Assembly (NCBI GenBank): GCA_000934385.1
Contig: KN880713.1
Location: 1-29,787, forward strand
Length of the DNA stretch: 29,787 nt
Source: Cylindrobasidium torrendii FP15055 ss-10
Lineage: Eukaryota > Basidiomycota > Agaricomycetes > Agaricales > Physalacriaceae
Direction: 5' to 3'
Made by a program: the position numbers and the translations under genes. The notes beneath the pieces are model-generated. The model searched no databases. It saw only the letters and a program-made list of their open reading frames with translations, and had not been told where the DNA came from. How positions within the stretch are numbered: the stretch's first letter is position 1; the number at the start of each line of letters is the position of its first letter. Shown piece after piece: positions 1 through 10,827 of this stretch.

Positions 1-1052
1 ATGATCCTTGATAAATAGAAACAAATATCTGGCATTATAACCTTACTTACGAAAACTTTGATGCCTTCGTGGCCTTAGTTCCTTGAGTTCTGCAAGCCTT
101 GAATTAGACCCATTTCCCATCCTCCATAGTGCTAGTGAGTACTGAGCTGGGCTGCCTTACTACACGGCCCCGTGCCAGTAAGTTATAGTTAAATATGCTT
201 AAGGACAACATGGGGATCTATGCATTATGACAATACAATACTAAGAAAAACTTGGACTTGAAAGTGCCATAAAAGCCTTACTTCTGCCTTACTTGGTCCT
301 GAATTAGTCGCTCTGGAGTTCCTGCGAAAGTGGCGTCCTCGAATCCTCTGGAATCGAATCCACGTGGTTTGACTTGACCTATGATCGAAATACCCGGGTC
401 CCTTCTCCTTTGTATTAAGGATAAGGATAGGGCAAATTCTCCAACTCGCAACCATCATTGGTACGTTTACTCGTTCTTGCAGTCTGAGGGTGCTTAACTG
501 ACCTTCTTTCTTTAGACAATGTCGGACTGTAAGATGTGTTTCCCTCTTATGTTGTCCTCGTCGGTTGTTCAAGATTGATTACAGCCGTGCAGACCTTTTG
601 CACACTAAGCTGATCGAAAGTACAACGGCCACATTCCTGCGAAATGGCTGGTCGGAGCACTTTGCATGTGTCATCGAGAAAGAACTTGCACTCAAGCCGT
701 GGTGCCACACGTCGACTTTTGAAGTTCCAGGCTGGAAAGAGGGCGTACAGAGCAACTTTGCTACCGATGTTCGAGGAAATGAGGCAATGGCAACGTTCGA
801 CTAGATTTCCCACTACTACCGATGTTCCCTGTTCAGATATTTACATGTAATTCTTGCATCCAATTTGAAGCAGCATTGCTCCAGAGATATACATACCATG
901 CACTGGCAGGCGTGCATCACCGGCAAGTGTACATTCGAGTCTTCGACGAGGCTCCATGGTGGTCAAGAAACTCTTCTTCATGGCGTAGGTCTTTCATAGC
1001 ATGTCGTGCATAGTACGTAGGTTACAAGTCAAAAATGGAAAAAGAAGGTCCC
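1..1052. other. Left flank without a recognised gene
   Basis: Short overlapping open frames occur on both strands, but none shows a domain, a signal peptide or a believable exon chain. The right part is presumably the 3' flank of the minus-strand RING gene. I see no repeat with clear ends and no RNA gene. Confidence 0.5.
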
Positions 1053-2194
1053 TTAGAACTCTTCTTCAGAATCCTCAGACTCGCTGGAACTGCTGGAATA
1101 TGAGGAATAGTCGTGTTCTGAATCCGGAATCCGGGGTTTCGCCACTAGTCTACCATAAGACTGCAGACGAGGGTCCAGTCTTGGGGCCCTTGTGGGAGCA
1201 AGTTCTCGACTGCCAGTAGTGGATGCCGAGCGGTAGATGCGCAGGGTATTTCGAGCCGTAGGAAGAGATTGTTGGGCAGGGACATGTTGAGAGTGGACTC
1301 TGTGAGGTAGACCGCGAACAAGCCGGTGCAGTGTGACTGGAGAGACGTCTTCATCTGCTGGGACAGCTCTTGAACTTGATGAGTCGGAGCGGTCGAGACG
1401 AATTCGCTTGACTCCAACTCGAGCGGGAGGGGACCCCGCCGATGCCCTACTAAGCAAATTGAGCCTGGGGAAAAGTGGATTCGTATGAGCGTACCTCGAC
1501 TGCTCTCTGAGAGCCAGTTTCAATTTCTCGTTCTTCGCCGCCATTTCATCGAACCTTTCTTGAAGCTCGTCCGCGCGGTGGGCTTCCTCGTCGGCGCGAG
1601 CACATTCTTCTTCCAGTAGCCCTTTGAGGCGATCGCGTGTCTGCAACGCTCTCTGCTCTCCTAGTTTGTGTGCTTCAAGGCGGGCCATGTATCGCTCAGA
1701 GACATTCATGAGGCGCCTATTATCGCGCTGCAGAATGGCATTTTGGTTCTCGAGGGAATTGACCTTGCGCTTGAGTTCGTCGATGTCGTCCACTGTCTCC
1801 ATGAACAAGCGGCGAACACTGGGCATGACAAGGGGGTGGTACTTCTTTGGGAGTGCTCGAAGCTAAAAGGAACGTTAGCATACAGACGCTCATAAGATCT
1901 CGAACACACATCCGGTATCGCTGAAGTTCAAGAAAGTCATGAGTGGCAACACCAGGCAAAAGGTAACACGCACCTGTGGGGAATTCTGTTCGACATGACG
2001 GGCAGGACGCGGTGTATGCACTATCCTCGGACGAGGATATACACTCCCAGATACATTCTGAACAGTAGACATGACCTATAACCGTTCACGTCAGCCTGCA
2101 CAGCAGCGACGCGTTCAGTGAAGTAATACGCGCCGCATGGTATACAGACGGGATCCCTGAACTCGCCGAGGCAAATGTTGCATTGGCCAGACAT
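1053..2194 (-). CDS. RING-finger protein with long coiled coil
   Basis: Coding exons on the minus strand are 2194-2134, 2075-1974, 1920-1910 and 1862-1053, giving 327 residues. The N-terminus is a C3HC4 RING finger: C5, C8, C20, H22, C25, C28, C45 and C48. Such domains usually act as E3 ubiquitin ligases by recruiting an E2; that role is inferred. After the RING comes the basic stretch LRALPKKYHPLV, then a heptad-rich coiled coil at about 82-180, and a tail ending in a run of Ser and acidic residues. The first intron (2076-2133) has to be read as GC-AG (donor GCGCGT) to give Cys-Gly-His-Val-Tyr-Cys of the RING. The third exon is only 11 nt. A further in-frame 45-nt intron inside the last exon (donor GTACGC, after the coiled coil) is possible. 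It shares 272 bp of upstream DNA with the divergent GatA gene. Target unknown. Confidence 0.8.
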
Positions 2195-2466
2195 GTGGAG
2201 AGCGAAAAATCGACGGTCAACGCGTATTCGCAGTGGCTGAGATGGCGGCGAGAAGGACGATCGTAAACCAAGTTTATATGAAGCCAGCTGATGATATGGT
2301 TGACAAAGGGGCGAATGTTTCGCTCACGCGGTGGCGGCCCTGACAATCAACGCGATTCTTTGTTACACAGTATTGTACAGCTCCTCTACAGGGGGTCGGC
2401 CTATATCGCATATTGATACCTGCAAGACGCGCAGGACACGATCGGGACGCGTCCAACAATCTCTCC

Positions 2467-4021
2467 ATGAAGCCACGATGTTCGCGTCAACTTGTCCATA
2501 ATATCCGGCACCGCACCCTGAACACAGCGAGCATAACAAAAGACCCATTTAATGCATTCGAGGATGCATTAATTCCAATCCAGAATGCTCGTCCAGGCGC
2601 TCTCAGTGATCTTAGCATTGGCGTCAAGGCCAATATCGCGACCACTAGCTTCAAGACAACCGCGTCTTCCAATGCATTGCGTGGTACGCCGTTTGAATAC
2701 TATGACACAGCTCACTGAAGTCGTTGTGCAGACTATGTATCTCCAATGAATGCGACTGTGGTCGAGTTACTGGAAGACGCTGGAGCACAAGTTATCGGAA
2801 AGACCAACTGCGACGAATTTGGGATGGGATCTCTCAACACAAACTCGATACACGGCCCAGTAGTCAATCCATTTCGCCCCGAGGAACAGCGCTCTGCAGG
2901 GGGTAGCTCAGGCGGAAGTGCCGCAGCGGTCGCGGCAGGTCTTTGCGACGCGTGCGTTCCCACCCTATTCAAATCTCCAGCTACTCACTCAATCTTAGGG
3001 CATTGGGGACAGACACAGGCGGTTCTGTGCGCTTACCGGCATCTTACTGCGGGGTAGTAGGACTGAAGCCTTCTTATGGTTTACTAAGTCGGTGGGGTGT
3101 CGTACCGTACGCGGACAGTCTAGACACTGTGGGGATCTTCGCCAAAACCGTGGCAACAACGCGCCGCCTTTTTGGTGCGTCCTATGCATTGAGTTGGCTA
3201 CATCTCATTGTCCAACAGACACACTCAATGTACATGACCCTCGAGACCCAACATCCGTTTCCTCTGATGCGCGCACATCTTCTCCCAGAAATCACAGTAC
3301 TACCCTCCGCATTGGTATACCACAAGAGTGCTTCCCTCGCGAGCTTTCGAATACTGTAACCGAATCTACGCGTAATGCTTTGGCCAACCTCAAGGCCCAA
3401 GGCGCAGAGCTTGTACCAGTCTCCCTCAAATCGTTGTCCTTTTCATTGAGCGCCTACTACGTCCTTGCCAGTGCAGAGGCAAGCAGTAATTTGGCCCGCT
3501 ATGACGGCATGCAATATGGCCTCAAGGTCTCGCCTCCCGCAAGTGCCGACCTGTCCGACCCCAAAGCCATCTATGCATATTCGCGGACGCAGGGCTTTGG
3601 AAGTGAAGTCACCCGCCGCATCCTACTTGGAGCCTACTCCCTTTCCGCAGAGTATGGCAACTTCCGCTCTGAATATTTTTACATCTGAGTATTTGCCAGG
3701 GCTTTCGACAACTACTTTCTGCAAGCGCAGCGCGTACGGCAGCACGTCAAAAACGACTTTGATAACGCGTTCAAGGAGGTCGACGTTTTGGTCCATCCGT
3801 CTGCCATCCGCACTGCTCCCCGCCTCGGCGAGCCTCAAGTTGGCCTGGAGTCGTACGTGCAGGACGTTCTCACTGTCCCTGCTTCCCTGGCGGGAATACC
3901 AGCGATGAGTGTACCGGTATCCCACAGCGAAGAGGATGGATGGCCAATTGGTGTTAGTGTGGTGGGGAAGTGGGGCAGCGACGCGTTAGTCATGAAGGTC
4001 GGAGAGATGCTGGAACGATGA
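2467..4021 (+). CDS. HER2: Glutamyl-tRNA(Gln) amidotransferase subunit A, mitochondrial
   Basis: Five exons (2467-2683, 2732-2951, 2999-3174, 3219-3651, 3700-4021) join in frame to 455 residues, close to the size of yeast Her2/GatA. The amidase-signature triad is visible: Lys54 in GVKANIAT, the Ser-rich GGSSGGS motif (cis-Ser about 131) and the nucleophile Ser155 in GTDTGGSVR. In the GatFAB/GatCAB complex this subunit releases ammonia from glutamine, which converts Glu-tRNA(Gln) to Gln-tRNA(Gln) in mitochondria. The first 25 residues are rich in Arg and His and lack acidic residues, as in a mitochondrial presequence. I chose Met at 2467 because that presequence follows it; an in-frame ATG at 2413 would add 18 residues. 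All four introns are 44-48 nt with GT-AG ends. Family membership is firm; assignment to the mitochondrial GatA branch rather than another amidase rests on the motifs and length. Confidence 0.9.
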
Positions 4022-4234
4022 GGGTAAGCAAGACGGGCACCGACGACTGCATGGTGCTAATGTTTTGCGGTAGTGATCATTGTTGCGTTATTTACCTATT
4101 CATATGCGTACCCGCACTTTTGTTTTTCGAAACGGAAGGAACAGAGCCGTTCAGTCGGAAAACTTCCCGCGATCCCTCAGCCTTATCTGCGCAAGTGTAC
4201 AGGATGCCGCGTGCTTTCATTCCTTCAGACCATC

Positions 4235-6901
4235 ATGGAGCATGGCAGTGATATTGAAAAGCAGGACGAGAAGGACAGCGTCGGGATCGCGTACGCTACC
4301 CCCGACGCTTCAGCAAAATATCACTTCGATGAAATCGACCTGGATCGTATGCAGCAGGGCCTCAAGCAGCGACATGTCCAGATGTATGGCGCCTCTTCTG
4401 CTTTACATTGATACTAAACGGAACCCTCATAGGATTGCTGTACGCCTTCCAACTTGATGCATCTCTGTGAATGAGTATTCATTCGGACGCAGATTGCGGG
4501 TACCATTGGCACAGGCATATTCTTGGGTTCTGGCGGTGCCCTCAGCACAGCAGGTCCCCTAGGTGCTCTCATCGCATACGCCCTTGTCGGCACCGTTGCC
4601 TATGCGTCTGTCCATTTTCCCGCCCGCTCTGCTCCCCTGTCTGACCGTGTGGATAGCTCCTTGTGCTCTGTCGGCGAAATGGCCACCTGGGCGCCCGTTT
4701 CTGGGAGCTTCCCGCACTTCGGTGAGCACGCCATCCGCAAGTAACATTGTCATTGAGATTTTTTGTAGCGGCACGCTGGGTGGATCCTGCACTTGGGTTT
4801 GCTGTAGGATGGGTGCGTGTGTATCCCACCTTGATTCTGCATAGTGCGCTCATGTAGAAAACATTAGAATTACTTCTATGGCCAAGGGTGCGTCTTCTCC
4901 GCGTGAACAAGAGAAGGAAGCAAGACTGATGAGCAGATTAGAACGTCGGTCCCTGTCGAAGTCAGTGCAGCTACCATCCTTATAGGATACTGGGACGACA
5001 ATGTGCGTGTGTTCCGAACCGCACCGTAACAAAGCTTGACTTCGTACCACAGAAAAGTCATGAGCCTATCTATCTCGCAGCCATCCTGATCGTAATGTGT
5101 GCCATTAATGTATTTGGGGTACGGTACGTTGGATGGCCATTTGTCACCTCCGATGCAAGAAGCTAACGTCTCTTGGAAATCTAGGTATTTCGGCGAATGT
5201 AGCTATCTTGGATGCTTCAACAAGTGATTTTTATGCTTACCGCTTGACTAGCTGAATTCATCTTCGCAATAATTAAGCGTATGTGCTTCCTATAGCCCAC
5301 TAAATGCGTCTTATACCGCTCAGTGTCGACCATCATTGGATTAATCATTGTCGGCCTGGTCATCGACCTCGGCGGTGGCCCCAACCACGAGCGAATTGGG
5401 TTCCGTGTACGTCTTTCACATTAGGCTGCATTTTGCCATGACCTCAGATGGCCTTTGTAGTATTGGAAAAATCCTGGTGCCATCAACCGCGCAGGGCTCG
5501 TTGAAAACATTTCGACTGACCGCTTCCTGGCCATCCTTTCTACCATTGTTCAGGCTGCCTTTTCATTCACAGGCATGGAGCTCGTTGCCATGTATGTCGA
5601 ATATATTGTAGCCAACATTGCGCTCAACTCAGCCATTTAGTGCTGCTTCAGAAACAGAAAACCCGCGTCGTAATATCGCAAAGGCCGTGCGACGAGTTTT
5701 CTACCGCATTGTCATCTTCTATGTCAGCAATAGCTCACACTTTCCAAACGATGATACTCACATAGATGGCAGATCTTGGGCATTCTAATCATCGGCATGT
5801 TGATTTCGTACGACGACCCGTCCTTGCTCAACCGTATGTTATCGAGCTCTGCGCTCAGTCCAAGCGCATATACTCATTCATTCACACTTGACAGAGACTG
5901 GAGACGCTGCACAATCACCATTCGTCATCGCCATGAACCGAGCTGGCATCAAAGGTAAACTACATACACTCGAGTAGGTCAGTCGAGTTGACCTTCAATC
6001 CAGTCCTACCACACATCGTCAATGCCGCTGTATTCACCAGTGCATTCTCCGCCGGAAGCAGCTACTTGTTCTGCGCCTCACGCGTTCTGTATGGGTTGGC
6101 TCTGCGCGGCCAGGCTCCACGTTTCTTGACCTACTGTACAAAGAATGGCCTACCGATCTACGCCGTGCTCATCTCGGTGGGACCACCAACCAGCCCCATG
6201 CACTTGTATACTGACCATGCCTATAGTGCTCCTTCTCACTGCTTTCATTCATGTCTATCAACAGTGGTGCTGAGACGGTCTTCAAGTACGTGTTCATCCA
6301 GCCGGTTTGAGGTGCCACTCATGTTAGTCCAGTTGGTTCGTGAACTTGACCACAGTCGGCGGTTTCATCGGCTGGTTCTGCATCAACTTGACCTACGTTT
6401 TCTTCAGTAAGACATCCGCGCCATCTACTAACACAGACTGACCTTTCCGCCAGGACGCGGGATGATTGCGCAAGGCTTCGACCTGAAGAGCAATATCTAC
6501 CATAGTAACCTGCAGCCGTGGTTGTCCTACTGGGGTATCTTTTGGACGATCGTATTCATCCTCGTCAACGGATATCGAGTCTTCTTCGCGTGGAACACCT
6601 CCGATTTCCTCGTTGCCTGTGAGCAGGACCATGACCCGACGAGCGCCGTCCAACGCTAACGCCGCCTGCAGATATCAACATTCCCATCATCTTGACACTC
6701 TACTTGGGGTATAAAATCACGAAGCGCACGAAGATATGGAAACCCGAACAAATGGATTTCGTGTCGGTACGTGAAGTGGCTCGAAGACGGCGGATCAAAC
6801 TGATACAATGCGAGCAGGGTATTCCTACCATTGAGGAGACTGAGAAACCGATTGTGCCTCCACGGACGATCCTTGAGAAAGTCGCGGCGTTTTTGTTTTG
6901 A
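4235..6901 (+). CDS. Amino-acid permease, fungal AAT family (APC superfamily)
   Basis: Twenty-one exons join in frame to 545 residues: 4235-4383, 4433-4439, 4493-4605, 4657-4721, 4769-4812, 4868-4887, 4942-5002, 5053-5123, 5185-5198, 5252-5278, 5324-5406, 5461-5591, 5641-5722, 5773-5833, 5895-5954, 6004-6176, 6227-6285, 6333-6406, 6454-6618, 6672-6766 and 6818-6901. The product has the family hallmarks: a cytosolic N-terminus ending LKQRHVQM, IAGTIGTGIFLGSG in TM1, LCSVGEMATWAPVSG, FTGMELVAI followed by ASETENPRRNIAKAVRR, NWFVNLTTVGGFIGW, and about 12 hydrophobic segments. Members are proton-coupled amino-acid importers of the plasma membrane; the substrate cannot be read from sequence. Exon 2 is 7 nt and exon 9 is 14 nt. 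The introns after exons 13 and 17 must skip a nearer AG. The last intron (51 nt) is stop-free and in frame. It lies 213 bp after GatA on the same strand. Confidence 0.92.
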
Positions 6902-7065
6902 AAGCGTCAAACGAGCGTCAAATTCGAAGGCGCCAAAGTACTACGTAGAGGGTTCGACAGTCGGTATACAAAGGAATACAGTCGGGATGGTGCTACACAT
7001 AACAGCGATGAAAAAGCGAAAGCGAAGACGTATGCGAAGTGGGTATATTATAGAGACCAGACCGC

Positions 7066-7635
7066 CTACTGGTCGCTGGAATGGAGTGCGTTCTGCACCT
7101 TTTTGCGTGCGCGGAAGACGCTGACGCTCATCGAGAGCGACATGGCACGTATGTTGCGCTTGACGTTGTCCGCGGAGAGTGAGCGTTGTGGATGCCGGTG
7201 TTTGTCTGCTGTTGTGCCTGCTGTGTCCTCCTCTGCAATGTCGTCGTCCTCGCCAAAGTCGGTAGACACGGTGCTGGACTCGTGTTCGTGTTCTCCATCC
7301 TCGCCATCCCTGAGTGAGTTCAGGGAGAGGTAGCTCCGTCGGAGAGTAAGCCCTGGTCGCCGTTTTTTGTGTGAGCGTATGCTGCCGCCGGGCGAGGGTG
7401 GCGATGTGTAAGACGATGGGCTCGGCGACGGGGCCGAGGGGCTGGCGCGCGCGCTTGGCGAGAACGGATCCACATAGGTATCCTCATCGGCCCCAGGGGA
7501 GTTGGTCATCACCGCTGGCAGTGCCGGAAAATGGTGGTAATCTGGATCGTGGATGTCGCCGTCGTAGTCTTTGTAAATCCCGTGAGCGGGCGTCGGCGGG
7601 GGCGCCTTGAGGTGGTGTGCGCAAATGCTCTGCAT
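7066..7635 (-). CDS. Ser/Pro-rich hypothetical protein
   Basis: A single uninterrupted frame gives 189 residues from the ATG at 7635. The frame stays open further upstream but without an ATG. A TATA box at 7711-7720 would place transcription start near 7680, so 7635 is a natural start. The product has no domain I recognise. It has Pro/Ser-rich stretches, a basic segment (HKKRRPGLTLRRSYLSL), an acidic middle (EDDDIAEEDTAG) and a basic C-terminus with Ser-rich possible phosphorylation sites. It is probably largely disordered. It runs convergent to the permease gene, 164 bp away. A short upstream coding exon spliced at a CCCCAAG acceptor cannot be excluded. Confidence 0.6.
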   Translation of the reverse strand: MQSICAHHLKAPPPTPAHGIYKDYDGDIHDPDYHHFPALPAVMTNSPGADEDTYVDPFSPSARASPSAPSPSPSSYTSPPSPGGSIRSHKKRRPGLTLRRSYLSLNSLRDGEDGEHEHESSTVSTDFGEDDDIAEEDTAGTTADKHRHPQRSLSADNVKRNIRAMSLSMSVSVFRARKKVQNALHSSDQ

Positions 7636-7710
7636 CGGGGACGGCGATGGCGATGGCTTGGGGGAGGAGAACAAAAAAATGTGAGATTAGCCATCTGCTG
7701 ATATATAGCT

Positions 7711-7720
7711 TTATATAAAG
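7711..7720 (-). promoter_or_regulatory. TATA box of the Ser/Pro-rich gene
   Basis: The minus strand reads CTTTATATAA, 76 nt before the chosen ATG. The spacing fits a core promoter with a short 5' UTR. Confidence 0.5.
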
Positions 7721-7969
7721 CTCGCGTCTCGGAATTTCTTTCTGGTCATATACCCATCAACTGTCGCCCGATCACATATCGGATGCCGACCATCCGCTCC
7801 GACTCCGACGCCTCCGCTTAGACCGGTTCATCCACTATACAGTATATTCACTGTCGTTTGGCTTCTCATGTTCTCAGAGTGAACTCAATACGTTAATTAC
7901 ACCTAAACTAGCTGCTTCTTTGTCACCCAGGCAATTACTTATTGTAAATGGGCCCATAGTACAATCTAC

Positions 7970-8899
7970 CTACGCCACTGGTCGCGTATCTGAAAGCTCC
8001 TCCCAAGTACCATTCCTCGCATTCTCCCTTGCCTTTTCTACATCCTCTCTTGTCATTCGCGACTCTCCAAATCCCTCTGTCTCTACCAAAAATCCTACTT
8101 CTTCCTCTGTACTCTCTCTTCCATTCGCGCTGTTTCGATACGGGTACCGCCCGAACCGCTTCACAATCCCATAGTGCGCGTCAAACAACCTCACAATCCA
8201 GAAGAAGAAGCCGTCGAACGTTTCGGGCGGTGCACCCGCCTCCGCCATTGCAATGATCATCTTGGAAAACAAGTACAAGTCCTCTCGGTCCGCGTCTCTG
8301 GTCGCCCGTCCCCGGTCAATTCGGCCAGCAAACGCCTCAACCTCCTCCCGCATTCGTATGAGCGCAGGGTCCACTAGCTCATGGTCTTCCCAGTCATCCG
8401 AATGTATCAGAGGGGCATACATGAGGAACTTGTGGAAGAATGCGTTCTGCAGGGTATATCCTTGGCCCGTCCACAGGCTCGTGCTATCCGGGAACCGCTC
8501 TTCGGCTAGCAATTTCTTCACAAGCTTTTGCGTTATCTGGTCAAAAAAGAGATATATCCAGCCGGCGTCTAGCCCACGGTTGTATAGAAATCGGGGGACT
8601 TGGTCGATGAGCAAGATAAGCGCACAGACGCGCTCAGCATAGACGGGATCGTCGGCGCGAGGAAGACAAACGGAGACGTCTGGGATATCCGGGCGCAGAG
8701 AGCTCAGTGGTTTGAGAACCTGAAAGTGGACGGCATCGAAGACACGCTGGGTGTGTTTTGTGCTCGGTGCCATCAAATGTTGTGTTGCCGCCTTCACATC
8801 GACGACATCCTTCGGCCAAGGGAAGAAGATATCCAGGACAGTCTGGAGGATGGCTGGGGTGATTATCGTCGACACATCAGCCTGAGAGGGGGCGCTCAT
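7970..8899 (-). CDS. DUF924 family protein
   Basis: An intron-free frame of 309 residues starts at the ATG at 8899. The sequence fits the DUF924 (PF06041) family, an alpha-helical TPR-like fold of unknown function found in bacteria and fungi. An early helix contains LDIFFPWPKD, followed by LILLIDQVPRFLYN (about 93-106), an FHKFLMYAPLIHSDD segment, and the diagnostic C-terminal HYGIVKRFGRYPYRNSANGR. The family usually spans around 200 residues; the extra length here is in the middle and in a charged C-terminal tail. No signal peptide or membrane segment is seen. It is one of the few intron-free genes in the window and diverges from the small gene at 9344. Confidence 0.85.
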   Translation of the reverse strand: MSAPSQADVSTIITPAILQTVLDIFFPWPKDVVDVKAATQHLMAPSTKHTQRVFDAVHFQVLKPLSSLRPDIPDVSVCLPRADDPVYAERVCALILLIDQVPRFLYNRGLDAGWIYLFFDQITQKLVKKLLAEERFPDSTSLWTGQGYTLQNAFFHKFLMYAPLIHSDDWEDHELVDPALIRMREEVEAFAGRIDRGRATRDADREDLYLFSKMIIAMAEAGAPPETFDGFFFWIVRLFDAHYGIVKRFGRYPYRNSANGRESTEEEVGFLVETEGFGESRMTREDVEKARENARNGTWEELSDTRPVA

Positions 8900-9343
8900 G
8901 GTGCTAGCCCAGGTGTAAGAGAGGTACGGTCCTAGCTGAGGGTTGGCTGAGGGAAAAGCAATTGATATACTATACTTTACGGATCATTCTCCCGCAGAAT
9001 CAATTATAACAAGTTCAACTGCAACAGACTGCAACTCAGCCTCAGACAACTTGATTGGGGTTGGGGAAACAAAGGATAGCCGGAGACTCAACGACGAGGC
9101 TCTTGGAATCGAGGGTCAGAATTTGGGGCGTCGCCGATGAAGTCAAGAGCTGCTCAATTTGGAGTTCGAGCATTTGTGATGTAAGGCATTTCGCCATGTA
9201 TCGAGGCTCACATTGACGCAAATGGTTGCGCGCAGCGAACATTGGGGCTCGGTCTACAGTAGTATATAAGCCCAGTCCGTCCATGAAATGCATATCAAAC
9301 TCACCGTTACACCCATCTAATCTTTCCCAACCTTAACATCACC
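8900..9343. promoter_or_regulatory. Shared upstream region of two divergent genes
   Basis: These 444 bp separate the start codons of the DUF924 gene (-) and the 97-residue protein gene (+). A TATATAAG box at 9263-9270 serves the plus-strand gene. A weaker TATAGTATA on the minus strand at 8966-8974 lies 67 nt before the DUF924 ATG. No coding region is recognised here. Confidence 0.5.
9263..9270 (+). promoter_or_regulatory. TATA box of the 97-residue protein gene
   Basis: TATATAAG lies 74 nt before the ATG at 9344 and is followed by a short leader ending in CATCACCATG, a good fungal start context. Confidence 0.55.
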
Positions 9344-9740
9344 ATGCCACACAAATTCGACAACAGCGCTGCGTCCGACAAGGCCATCAAGAAGGAGGTC
9401 CAGGTTAGCGTTCCTTTCGTCGTTTTTCTGCGTAGATGCTGAGGAGACTTGACAAGGCTCGTGGCCTCGGTGTACCCCAATCTACAGGCCAATCCCACGG
9501 CCACCAAATCTTTCAGAATACCAACGCCGCCCATGACGCGCCGGACGGTCCAGCAACGCCAACCTTTGAGACGAAGAACCCTGGCTCTGCAGGAACAGAC
9601 TCCAAGGTCGGGGCCGCAGGTGCCACTGGAAGCATTGGGATCACATCGGACTCGTTTGTTAGTGCCCTTTGTCACTGTGGTTCTATGGACTGACTGAAAT
9701 CGAATAGACGTCCAATGTCCCTCCGGAATACAAGAACTAG
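9344..9740 (+). CDS. Small Gly/Ala/Thr-rich hypothetical protein (97 aa)
   Basis: Exons 9344-9403, 9457-9657 and 9708-9740 join in frame to 97 residues. The product begins MPHKFDNSAASDKAIKKEVQ, continues hydrophilic with a Gly/Ala/Thr-rich middle (DSKVGAAGATGSIGITSD) and ends NVPPEYKN. It has no signal peptide, membrane segment or domain I know. The first intron is placed at 53 nt, ending at an AAG acceptor; a nearer TAG acceptor at 9435 keeps the same frame but would make a 32-nt intron, shorter than any other here. A strong TATA box and good start context suggest a real, possibly well-expressed gene. Composition suggests a disordered or stress-type small protein, which is inference only. 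Confidence 0.6.
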
Positions 9741-10827
9741 TAGATTGCGTAGAAGTCCCAGACCTTCGGACAAAGAATGTAAAATGTATTCCTAGAAATG
9801 CCATTGTGTGCCCGTTGATACATTCGTATCGTGCAGCGCGACTGAGTGCTGTGTTCTTTGAGAGCCTCAGAAGGAAGCGCGCGCATCGCTACGTCTTGCA
9901 TAGAACAACAGCTCTGACACCAAATAGTAGCGAATGGCTATTTGTGCGTGTCCCTCAAAGTTGTTGGGCGCTTCTTCATGGACGTCGGTCGGACATATGA
10001 CAGCGAAGGCGCTCTTGTGTGCTGAGAACAAGACAGCCTAAGACAGCTGAGTTGAGACTTGGGTTGAGACAGAAATCATATTCCAATAAAGATAGTAGCT
10101 GTCCCTTCCATACGGGCCGCCAAAGACACAGAGAATAGTCAGACGATCTAGGTGAAAGGTTGTCCATCTCCCTCGCCAAAAAATCAAAGAACGCCCGTCT
10201 TCGAGCAGAGGCGCCCTCCAAATATCACGACGAGGTGAAAACTTTCGATGGATCAAAAAATGGCCGCGCGTGTCTTATATATGGCAAACGCGATCACCGG
10301 GCCGCTGATCCGAGGTGAGCGTATATATCGAGCTTCGCGCATTTTCCATTTCCCTACAGTCACCTCTTGCTCCATCGTATGCTGCTTATTTCGATGATGG
10401 ATAGGTGGCGGAAGGAGGATTGAGAAGATAGAAGAATAGGCCGACACTGGGCATGTCATATGTGCTGTTAAAGGTGCACGTCTTGGCTAATCAGCGTCGG
10501 GCACATCTATGCCAACGTACACAGACATCTGTAGACATTTTTCGCGTATCGTATGGTATCCAATCGACCACATCTGTTCATTTTGCATGTGTACCCATTT
10601 GTGCAGCCCCCGACTCTTCCGCTTTGACGTCTTGAGAAAAATTCAATTTTGCCATGGTTGATCAAACGGCTCGGCAAGGTACAACGTGCCACGCGAGTCC
10701 TCTTTGCTACCTGCGCTGACCCTCCGCGTCTTCGAGGCCGGCTTTGTAAATTAGTTCCCCACCACCACTGGCACATCAAGCAACGGCTTTGGTCCACCTA
10801 CCAACTATACACATTCGTTTCTAGTGA
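9741..10827. other. Intergenic region
   Basis: This holds the 3' flank of the small gene and the upstream region of the She3-like gene. Open frames on both strands are short and show no domain. A run of GAGAC/AGACAG words near 10030-10075 is a minor degenerate repeat. Nothing else is recognised. Confidence 0.5.

Noticed and set aside
547..813. Minus-strand frame with several Cys residues
   Set aside because: The Cys spacing fits no metal-binding or secreted small-Cys pattern, and no flanking exons join it.
9436..9693. Single 85-codon frame starting at an internal ATG
   Set aside because: It is explained by the three-exon model of the small gene at 9344, whose second splice gives a more natural C-terminus.
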